Origin: Cordilura impudica | Lineage: Eukaryota; Arthropoda; Insecta; Diptera; Scathophagidae | Direction of reading: 5' to 3' | DNA length: 64,000 nt | Assembly (NCBI GenBank): GCA_963682025.1 | Contig: OY821520.1 | Coordinates: 89,763,670-89,827,669, forward strand | In this document: positions 22,765 through 32,928 of the stretch, piece after piece | How positions within the stretch are numbered: position 1 is the stretch's first letter | How the letters are laid out: each line of letters starts with the position of its first letter | Position numbers and translations under genes: made by a program | The notes under the pieces: model-generated | Told to the model about the DNA's origin: nothing | Seen by the model: the letters and a program-made list of their open reading frames with translations, nothing else | Database searches by the model: none

Positions 22765-23461
22765 GCTTTTTTATGCCCTATACAACTATGAGTTCAGGGT
22801 ATAATAACTTTGTGCTGATGTTTGTAACTACCAAAAATATATGACCTGATTCTGTGATTTATCGATGTCCGTCTGTCCAGCCGTACGTCTGTCTGTGTGT
22901 CCATGTAAACATTTTAATCAAATATGAATATGTTTTCATAAAAGTTTGTATATAATGATCGTTATTGAAACTGGTGAAAATCGGTTAATGCTGAGACTAA
23001 ATATCCATAACTTGCCTTAATATCCAAAATATCGTATAGATCTCGATCAAGTTGGGTTTGTGTGTGTTTATTACATCCGTTTATCAATAGTCCATATGAC
23101 CATTCTTAGTCATAGCCCTCATATGAAGCCAATTCCCGATCTTCAATTAATTCTATCAAAAACAAAAATATTGCACAGATTTTTCTCAAATTTGGTTTGT
23201 ATATTTTTTTTGCAAAAAATAAGCGACCTTACCAAATATATTCATGATGGTCTGTTTTTCCATCTAGTCCCTATATATATATGGCAGCCGATATGAACTT
23301 TTTCATATGCGAAGGCAAGAATAATTAATTACAATGCCACTCAAATTTGGCTTATGCTTATTTTTTATATCTAATTAGTTGGTGCTAAGATATATGGTCT
23401 CTAAAGGCATGATATAGGGTATCATATAGTAGGCCTAGACTGACTATAATTTTTTTACTTG
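22765..23461 (+). repeat. Helentron/DINE-like repeat, copy J
   Basis: It begins TATGCCCTATACAACTATGA, carries GTCCGTCTGTCCAGCCGTAC, and ends with a degraded hairpin TAGGCCTAGACTGACTATAA followed by a T run and ACTTG. It is more diverged than copies D, H and I. Confidence 0.75.
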
Positions 23462-26362
23462 TCTTTTTTTATTATTTTCTTCATATATTAAATGTAGCAT
23501 ATGCTAAGAAGTATTACATATGTTTTCTAAAACCAGAATGTTTACGTACAGATAGATTTAATGCAGTCAAGCGTTAGAATGTGAAATTATGAAACGAGTG
23601 TATTAAAGCATGAAACTTTGATGAGGATTTTTATTGCTAACAAAAGAAAACTTACCACACTCAAACAAACACTTAAATACACTTACACTTATATAACACA
23701 TACACACACGCACACGCACACAAGCAACTACTTACTAATAAAAATAGTTTTTATACAGTTAAATAAAAATGTGAATAAGAAAATCTACAGAGTGAAAAGC
23801 ATTTCGAGCATAATGATGGTTTATTAACATACAGCCTTTCATATAAAGCAAAAATAATAATAAAATGGCGTTAAATGTAATTGTCCTGAAAGCCATCAAT
23901 GGTTAAATGTTTCTTCGTTTGTTACTTCTTTTTTTTTTCATTTTTCTTTTCGTAAGTATAGCATGCCCTTTAGGCGTTGCGTTGATAGTATAACCTATAA
24001 ATTTTGATAAATAAATTATAAAATATTAGTTTATTACACTTTGTTTGTAACTTTTCTTAACTATGCCATTGAAGAAGGGGTTTATCATAAAATTAAGCCA
24101 ACAAATTTTATGTGTTCTGCCGTCAACGTTATATTCTTTATTCTATTTTTGTTACATTTAACAAAAATTGTTATGTTTTCCCATTTTATTAACTACACTT
24201 TTTTAACATAATTTTCTACGTGCTCAAACTTTTATGACCCGCCAAACGTACGTGCTTAAAGTAGGGTAACATGAACTGAAATATATTTGTATATACATAT
24301 TTTTTTTTTATTTTTTTGTTTTCTTTTTACCCAAAGTAATAAAGTGTTGTTGTCTTTACTAAATAGGTGTTTAAATTAAGTTTGGTTATATCATAAAATA
24401 AATCTTACAATTCTTGCTAAATATGTCACTTTGTGTTTAATTTTATTATTTGTAAATTTATAATATTTATATGAAAAATTTCTTAAATATATAAAAATAT
24501 AATTTGTTTAACTTTATTATGTTTCCACATATGAGATATAATTAATTTTAAATTTAATAAATATAATACCAGAACCCTTAGGGTTGAAAAGTTTGTTCGA
24601 ATTATTTAAAAAAAAAAAACAAAAATTGCATGTTTCTAGATAATTTATTTTTTTATATTAAATATAAAATTGTTAATGAAAATTGTTATTTTTAGGAAGG
24701 ATATGATATACAACGATTTAAAATAAAATTTCTAAATAACTTTCAGCCATTTTTTTTATACATTTCTGTGAAAAATTTAAATTGCAATTTTAGCTAAAAG
24801 CACACTAAAAGCAATAACTTTATTTAAATAAAAAGATAATTACAGATATGCTTAAATAATAGAAAGAGTTTAGCGTATTTGTTATACTTCATTTGTTTGA
24901 AAATACATTTACATATGAAATATTGAATACATGTAGCAAATGAAATAACTCCATTATTATATGTACTTAAAATACGAAAACTTCTATATTTTTTCTTGTA
25001 TATTTATATATACTATGATTTAAGCGGACCATGTTGAATGGTCATCAAGTCAGAACGATGTTTTCTCTATTATAAAGTCATTGTTGCATTGTATAAAAAT
25101 AATATGTCCAGCAAATTGATTGCACGACAAGAGGGCGAAATTTGTTAAACAAAAATATAAACGGAGTGGAAACAAATTAAATAAAATGAATACGGCTTTT
25201 AAATTGAATTAATACTTAGAGAAAAAATACGATGGTTCTTCATAGCGGTGATCGTAGTCATTTTAGTTAATTAAAATAATATTTCAAATAATTGCAAAGA
25301 ATTATTGATTATTTGTACATTTGAATAAAGCAAATACTTTTATAAAAACATACTTATTTTTTTTGGGTAGGCTACCGATAGCCTTCCAATAAAGTTACCT
25401 TTTCATAAACCTTTAAAATTTTATACCAAGAGCGCTCAACTTAATTTCAAATAACATTACTGAAACCAAAACCTTTAATCATAATTTTTTTTTACTGGCA
25501 CTTTACATAAAACTTAGCTAAAATAGGTTATATGATGAAAAACTTAGAAAGTTTTACTATTGTCTAATCTGAATACCTAGATCTACTACCTGCCGCTTTT
25601 GATAAGGGAAAATATGAGATAAGAGAAAAGTGTGACATAATATTTTGCTGCTGAGTACTTTTTACTTCTTTAGAATAAGTATTTTTTTTTAATAAAGGTA
25701 CTTTTTTAAAAAAAGATGAATTTATAAGAAAAGTAAATTTTTTAAGAAAATGCTAATTTTTTAGAAAGTGTGCTATTTTAAGAAATCGCACTTTTTACAT
25801 AAATATATTTCTTACGTGCTGGCAATTTTCAAAGAGAGATGAAGCTCCTTTTTGCTTAAAAAAGTTAAAGCACAAACAGTTTAACCAATTAACCAATTAT
25901 AATGAATTAAATGTTATTTTTCCAGGTGGATTAAACTCATTTATTTGTGGCGGATAATGGAAATAGTATGCAGAGATTTATTTTTTTTTTAGTAATTATT
26001 TTATGTCCATTTATACTTCCAATGTATTCAATGTATTTTTGAAAAAAAAAATTATCATTCCAATATTTCTTATATTTGAAACAAGCAAATCAGTGCTCCT
26101 TATAAGCTTAAAATAACTATTTGTCAAGTTCTTAGTAGCTTATATAAGCTGTCTATAATATGAAAATATTTCTTCACTTATTTTGTTTTAACATTTATTC
26201 ATTATAATTTGTTTAACTTGAAGCAGAGAAAAATAAAAAGTACAACGCAAGAAATCATATTCAAATAGCATATTTTAGAGCTAGAGGTGATGCAGTTTTT
26301 CAAGGCATTGCTATGATTATGTTTTTTAGTATAGAAAAAGGCCTTTTAAAATTAAAATAGTT
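23462..26362. other. AT-rich intron-like stretch with a microsatellite
   Basis: An (AC)n-type run lies at about 23698-23723. From about 25680 to 25800 there are a few degenerate units of the AAGAAAAGTACTTTT array family found at 29770-30770. Nothing coding was recognised. Confidence 0.55.
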
Positions 26363-26366
26363 AAAT

Positions 26367-29169
26367 GGGGGATTTCATGTCAAGTGCACTAACTTTTGAA
26401 ACCGATGTCTTCCGATCAGGATGAAATTTGCACCAAGGTTAGTCCTAGTAGATAGTAGTTTAGACACAATTTTTCAACAAGATCGGTCCAAATCTCTCTG
26501 AGTTAGAGGGGATCAAAATTCGACATTTTGGCCAAACAGGTGTTTTTTCTCATCCACGTAACTTATTACCTATTGTTCCTAGAAAATTTTCTCCCAAAAA
26601 GTTTAGATAGCTATTTCTTCAATATTTCGGAAAAAAATACCTAAAAAAAAAAAAAATTTGTAGACCTTTTTTTTGCTAAATTAAAGCATTTTTTGCCTTT
26701 ATTTTCAAAAAGGGCATTTTTTTTTTCATAAGAAAGCTTAGGATTTTTCCTTTAAGAGCGTTTTGGTCGCTTAGTGGGATGGGAGTGGGATATCTATCAA
26801 AATAAATGTTTTGTAACTCGAAACAACGGTTTTTCAATTTTTCACAAATGCACTATTTTGAATTTTTTCCTATTTGTGTCTAAAACCTTACAAATAAAAC
26901 TTATACTGAGAAACTAGACAAACTAAACTTTCCGAAGGTATATAACATACCTAACTAAAATTGTATACCCTCGATACTGTAATACCCAGAATATGTTAAC
27001 CTCAGGAAAAAAATCGCTTTTTTTCTATAGAAATGTTGAAAAATTATTATTTTTTATTTATTTTTAATAATAATTAAATTAATGTATAATAATAATAATA
27101 TTAAAAATAAAAAGATAAATAATTTATTAAAATTTAATCTTAATTGCATTAAATTCATTTATATCATAACTATTTTTTTACTTAATTTATTGTAACTGAT
27201 GAAGTATTTAAGTCTTGTAAATTTTTAAATACCCAGTCTTTCATCCAGCTTTTTTGTCGCCTTTATTTACTGCGTTTTTTGTCAATCCTTTCTTGGCATT
27301 ACTAGGTTCAGCTGTTGATTTCGCTGCTGGTTTATTTGTTGTCTTTGGAAAGAAATCGCATTGAATAGAGGCAGAAAACTTTTTCAACTTGAGTCTTCCA
27401 TCGAGCGGTATAAAAGCGTGGTATTGAGTGGTGTCATCGATTGTTACCGCAGCATCGAATCTGCTCTTCAGTGTTTTCAATGTTTACTGATGATCCTCCT
27501 AGCAACTAAAAACCTTTTAGTTTCTTTACAATAACTCTTTGCCCAATGGAATAAAGCAGTCGCATCTAAAATGCGATCTTGATGAGAGCGCTGGAGGCTA
27601 TACGTCGCTTCATTTCTTTTAAAGTTTGCTCCAATAATATCACAATCTCCTTTACCATGAGCAGTAGGATGAAAATGCCACTCAGTTGGCATTCCAAAAC
27701 CTTTTTCATGGGCCATAAGATTTGCAAAACTACTTTTGTTTTTAAAATGTTGACGAGCTCCGTCCGAAACCTTCTTTACTGTAAATTTAGATTTTAGAAA
27801 TTTTAGTATTCTCTTCTGGTACTCATAAACTGCAACGGTATCATGTTTTAAATCGTCGGATATGATTGCCATACTTTTGTGTTCCAGTTTTTCATCTTTC
27901 ATGTAGTAAATAACTACTGTGAATATAGTTGCTTGGTCGTTATTGAAGTGGAATGCTTGTATGGCATCCTGAAGAACATATTTATAGTTTTCTGCGAAAT
28001 CATATGAAATAACGAATTCACCAGACTTCAAATGTATCTTCAAATCCTTGAAGAATGACCATTGCTCTTTGACTAAAAAGTCATGGTTTCTCAAGTTTAG
28101 CAATCCTGTACACATTTCTTCCACATTTAAAATGATTGTTTTCAATGTGCATCTGTCAGTCTGAATCCAAGAATCAAATTTGACCTCCTCTATGTATTCT
28201 CGATCTAAAGAGTTGATTAAATTTTCTTTGATGAATGTGGTTTTCGGGCAATTGGTACATTCACCTAAGTTGCAAGAAGTTGTTGCATTAGGACACATAG
28301 TCAATTTAAGGCAATCGCGGTAATCGTGTAAATCTTCTGCCGAATCATCTGTTAAATACTTTAAGTTGATTTCCTTCAACATCAGTTTAACGTTTTCATG
28401 GTAAATGCAAACGCATACTGTGTGAGTTCCACTGCTTTCTGCCAAAACGCAACGTTTTGGCCTCCTTTGGGTTAATTTCGTCAAGCCAATTCTAACATCC
28501 TCGTGTTCAGATTGAAATGTTGCAAATAACTCTTTCAGGTTACAGATAACCATTCTCTTCTGTTATGTTATGAAGGTATGTTACATACTTTCGGAAAGTT
28601 TAGTTTGTCTAGTTTCTCAATATAAGTTTTATTTGTAAGGTTTTAGACACAAATAGGAAAAAATTCAAAATAGTGTATTTGTGAAAAATTGAAAAACCGT
28701 CGTCTTGAGTTACAAAACATTTATTTTGATAGATATCCAACTCCCATCCCACTAAGCGACCAAAAAGCTCTTAAAGGAAAAATCCTAAGCTTTCTTATGG
28801 AAAAAAAAAAAAAAATGCCCTTTTTGAAAATAAAGGCAAATAATGCTTTAATTTAGCAAAAAAAAAGTCTACAAATTTTTTTTTTTTTTTTAAGTATTTT
28901 TTTTTCCGAAATATTGAAGAAATAGCTATCTAAAATTTTTGGGAGAAAATTTTCTAGGAACAATAGGTAATAAGTTACATGGATGAGAAAAAACACCTGT
29001 TTGGCCAAAATGTCAAATTTTGATCCCCTCTAACTCAGAGAGATTTGGACCGATCTTGTTGAAAAATTGTGTCTAAACTACTATCCAATAGGACTAACCT
29101 TGGTGCAAATTTCATCCCGATCGGAAGACATCGGTTTCAAAAGTTGGTGCACTTGACATGAAATCCCCC
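26367..29169 (-). mobile_element. Long-TIR DNA transposon, copy 1 (4-bp TSD AAAT)
   Basis: The left end GGGGGATTTCATGTCAAGTG and the inverted right end (CACTTGACATGAAATCCCCC) define a 2.8-kb element. The terminal inverted repeats are about 26367-26952 and 28574-29169, nearly identical by eye over about 590 bp. AAAT lies on both sides (26363-26366 and 29170-29173). The interior holds one minus-strand gene. If the terminus is instead read as TGGGGGA, the duplication would be 2 bp (AA). The superfamily is not settled; long TIRs with 4-bp duplications would suit Sola-like elements. Confidence 0.9.
27241..28553 (-). pseudogene. Transposase-like protein of the long-TIR element, copy 1 (frameshifted)
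   Basis: It starts at ATG 28553 just inside the right TIR and reads MVICNLKELFATFQSEHEDV. Order of motifs: SGTHTVCVCIYHENVKLML; a Cys cluster CPNATTSCNLGECTNCP; FVISYDFAENYKYVLQDAIQ; AFHFNNDQATIFTVVIYYMK; ISDDLKHDTVAVYEYQKRIL; VSDGARQHFKNK; EWHFHPTAHGKGDCD; IIGANFKRNEATYSLQ; LFHWAKSYCKETK. A frameshift near 27490 separates the C-terminal part, TLKSRFDAAVTIDDTTQYHA then LKLKKFSASIQCDFF and a Lys/Ala-rich tail ending at 27241. Asp in DFAENY and in SDGA are plausible catalytic residues; that is inference. Compared with the second copy it lacks DDFV before EEMCTG and three residues (VYY) before VSDGA. Proteins with this GKGxCDGxG signature are widespread, mostly unnamed, in arthropods as far as I recall. 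Confidence 0.8.
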
Positions 29170-29173
29170 AAAT

Positions 29174-29768
29174 AAAAAAATATTTTTTAGAAATATTTTT
29201 TGAAACCTTTTCACTAGCATATTCCAACTGCGAGGAGATTCTTACCTCGATGTCATCGTTGAAAAAAAAAAATTTTAATTGTTAACAAATATCACCTTTA
29301 CAATTTTTTGTATGCTTAAATAGTATATATTGAATAACGGTCCTACCGTGTTTCAGAAAAAAATATTACGGGCCATTTTTTTTAGGGCCAATTAAATTTG
29401 GGTAAATTCTGAAGATGATATTTTTTAATTTTCCATGTAAAAATATAGTAAAACATTTATTTAATTTTATTTAAACACTGGATTTGTATTTTCCATATAA
29501 ATGGCTTCAAATAAATAACAGAATTGTTTAATTTGAACCATAATTCCTCAAGTTATTGCAGTTTTTCACAGTAGTGCCAAATCCAAAATGACCAAAATTT
29601 GTTAAAAATGATAATTATTCAAATGTCCATATCTTGGCCAAAAATGGGCAAAATGAATTACAAATTTAGATATGAGGGTTTCATTACCATAAGTTTCAGT
29701 GATAATTTTTTTTAAAAAATCTATTACTATGGAGCAACACTCACTGGGTGATTTGACATGGAATGACC
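29174..29768. other. Possible terminus of a related long-TIR element
   Basis: The stretch ends in CACTCACTGGGTGATTTGAC followed by ATGGAATGACCCA. Reversed, that is TGGGTCATTCCATGTCAAAT, which resembles the GGGGGATTTCATGTCAAGTG end of the adjacent transposon in layout. The body (CCATATCTTGGCCAAAAATG, GATATGAGGGTTTCATTACC) is similar in style to its TIR. No partner end was found. Confidence 0.35.
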
Positions 29769-29769
29769 C

Positions 29770-30770
29770 ATGAAAAATTTCTTTAAAAAAAATTACTTTT
29801 GAGCGAAAGGTACCTTTACAGAAAAGTTACTTTTTAAGACAAGACACTTGTTAAGAAAAGGTACTAATTACAAAACATACTTTTGAAGAAAAGCTACTTC
29901 TTGGTAAAGGTACCTTTTAAAAAATGTAACTTTTTAAAAAAGTTTACATCTTAGAAAATTTACTTATAAGGAAAATTTATTTTGAAGAAAATGTTTTTTA
30001 AAGAGCAGGTTCTTTTATAAAAAGGCACTCTCTAATAAAATGTATTCTTTAGATACTGTTTCTGTTTAAGAAAAAGTACTATTTAAAAAAATACTTTTTT
30101 TTTGAACAGGACTTATGAAGAAAATGTACCCTTTAAGAAAGCTACTTTTAGAGAAAGTTTCCTTATTAAACAAAGACAATTTTAAGTAAATGTACTTTTG
30201 CAGTGATCGTATTTTTTAAGAAAGTTTACCTTTTAATAAATGGCACCTGTCAATAAAAAGTACTGTTTAAAGAAAAGTCTTTTTTTAAGAAAAGTAGCTT
30301 TTGAAAACTAACAGTTTTTAAGAGAACGTTTTTTTTTTCTTAGGAAAAGCTAATTTTACGAAAGCAAATTTTTAAGAAAATGTACTTTTAAAAATAAGGT
30401 AAAAGAAAGGGTAATGTTTAAGACAATAAGTTTTTTAGAGGCACCTTTTTGAAAAACATTTTTCTTTAGAAAAGTTTAAATTTTTTTGGAATAGATTTTA
30501 TTTAAAAAAGGTGATTTTCTAGTGAAGGTACTTTTTTTAGCAAAGGTAAATTTTTAGAAAAGATACTCATTTGGAAAAGGTTATTTTTTTAGGAAATTTA
30601 CTTTTTAAGAAAATGTCCTTCTAAAAGCAAAACTTTTGTTTTAAAGAAATTCAATTTCACGCAAAAGTACCTTTTTGAGAAAAGATACTTCTTAAGAAGA
30701 GCAACTTTACTGAGAAAAATTTATTTTTTTAAGAATGCATTTTATAATAAATACTGTGTCTTAATCAGAA
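29770..30770. repeat. Degenerate array of AAGAAAAGTACTTTTT-like units
   Basis: About 1 kb is built from loosely repeated 15-22-bp units such as TTAAGAAAAGGTACTTTTT, each with the core TTTAAGAAAA. It is the reverse-complement orientation of the arrays at 38395-39885 and 41939-42800. Unit length and sequence drift strongly. No protein is plausible. Confidence 0.75.
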
Positions 30771-31802
30771 GACTACTTTTTCATATTTAATCTCTCAAAA
30801 AAATTGCGTATTGAATAATATGACCATGCTGCTGAATGCGTAGTTTGGATCAGTTAGAGTTGGACATATGAGCTAGTTGGACATATTTTATTCACATGTT
30901 TACTATTGTGTTTTTTATTTTTATATTATATTATCATTTTTCAAAAATACTGTTCTTGCCTTTTCTACGTTTATGTAAAGCCAACAAAAAAAAAATTTAA
31001 ATGTGAAATAAAATATATTTAATAAAGTCATGCGTAAACTCATATGCATTCATTTTGGCTATTTCTGATTTATTCTTCATCAGAATAATCATTGCTTAGT
31101 CGAACGAACAAACATCTGAAATGATTGCAATGATAAGGAATGATGGTTGGAACGCAAACGCAACAAAAATTACATGGTTAGATTGATTTAAAGTCAACAA
31201 CGAATATGTGTATTTGAGTAAATTCATCGCTCGAACGAAAATATATGTTAAACGTTTGAACGTTTATTCAATCACCCTTTGCACTTCTATGGTCTGCATG
31301 CAAAATTTATACGATGCTAGTTATCGTATTAATATTTAGTCGTATCACTGATCCTTTTATGGGAGTTCAAATTAATTATATGGCGCTCAGTGGCGCCCTT
31401 ATAACAAATAAGGTAGCAGAAATCAAAAAATTTATTTTTGTGCAGCATATTATAGAAACAAATGTACTGTTTGCTTCGGGTTTTTCCATGTAAATCGCTA
31501 TTTAGCAACTGTCAATTTTTTCACTATTTTTCAACTTTGATGAAAATAAAACTTCATACGTTATCTATCGTATGCCTTTTAGCTTATCAATCAGCTCAAA
31601 ATTTATGATTTTTGCAACGAAAAAACACAAATGGCGCTACTATGCGGCGTAGTGTTGTACGAAACTATATATTATGAAAATATGAAAAAATTAAATGCCT
31701 TTTAAAAGTTGCCCCCTTTTATATATTCTAAGCATGTATCGATGCCACTGCCGATACTGCAATGCAGGAAAAATTTGTATTTATACCAGTATCCATTGTT
31801 GT
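30771..31802. other. AT-rich stretch without recognised features
   Basis: No gene or bounded repeat was recognised. The sequence TCATTTTGGCTATTTCTGAT near 31050 is less AT-biased but not coding. Confidence 0.5.
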
Positions 31803-31810
31803 ATCCATAT

Positions 31811-32902
31811 TAGGGTGGCCCTTCGTTATATGGAGGGAAAAAAAAATGTTCAAACTGTCCGTCTCACCCCGTAGAAATATGCGACTAGCAAAAAAACTGA
31901 GAAATACAAAGTTTTGGGACAATCGAAAAACGTTTTGTCGTGGCGCAAGGCGATTGAAAATTTCAAGTGTGTTTATATGGGGAAAATATGATTTTTTTTC
32001 AGATTTTACGAAAATTTCGTTCTATAATTTAATTTTTCCGACAAGCTGTTACATAATTCGGGATCAGTATTAAATTTTCCTTCAAAAGGCTAATGGAGTC
32101 ATATTATTTTTTCCGGAACCCTAGGCTATTAAGGTAAAATATAATATTTAAAAGTAGAGAAGTGATGAATTTTTGATACAAAGTATTTAGAAAGAGTACA
32201 TTTACAAAATATTTCACAAAAATCAAATTTTTCTCGAAATCCGCAAAAATTAAATCCTTGTCAAAAAAAATCTGGCAGAGGGATTTACATAAAAATTCAC
32301 ACAATTATTCTGCAATATGTACTTAATAAAACCTTAAAGTGATAGATTCATTCAAAATTTTTTCAAACTTGAAAAAGGAGTTTTAAAAATTTTATCAAAA
32401 AATTTCAAATTTTCGGTTTCAATGCGCAATAGGTTAACAACGCGGTAATAAAACAATACTTCATATCTGAGTACTTATAAGTATAAATACCAAAAAAGAA
32501 TGATGGCTTTAATCAATTTCTCAAAGTTAAAAAAATGCCATCAAATTTCGTGACCTAGTTTTTTTGGCACAAAAGGGGTCTGGGGCATTTGCTATTTCTT
32601 GGCGAGGTTACATACGATTTTGAAGTTTTATAGCCTTTTGAAAGGAAAATTTAATACTGATCCCGAATTATGTAACAGCTTGTCGGAAAAATTAAACTAT
32701 AGAACGAAATTTTCGTAAAATCTGAAAAAAGAGTCATATTTTCCCCATATAAACACACTTGAAATTTTCAATCGCTTTGCGCCACGACAAAACGTTTTTC
32801 GATTGGCCCAAAACTTTGTATTTCTCAGCTTTTTTGCTATTCGCATATTTCTAGGTGGTGAGACCGACAGTTTGAACACTTTTTTTATTAAGGGCCACCC
32901 TA
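31811..32902. mobile_element. hAT-type MITE/foldback, copy 2 (8-bp TSD with one mismatch)
   Basis: The ends are TAGGGTGGCCCTTCG and AAGGGCCACCCTA. Flanking octamers ATCCATAT (31803-31810) and ATCAATAT (32903-32910) differ at one base. The terminal inverted repeats are long: about 31811-32094 and 32640-32902 share AAATATGCGA, CGTTTTGTCGTGGCGC, GTTTATATGGGGAAAATATG and TAATTTTTCCGACAAGC in opposite orientation. The ~550-bp centre matches the right two thirds of the copy at 3635-4914. No transposase. Confidence 0.85.
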
Positions 32903-32928
32903 ATCAATATGTATTGGTTTATCACTTT

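Noticed and set aside
27579..27797. 72-codon frame, with its counterpart at 61398-61625
   Set aside because: It is the antisense of the SDGA/GKGxCDG region of the long-TIR transposase.
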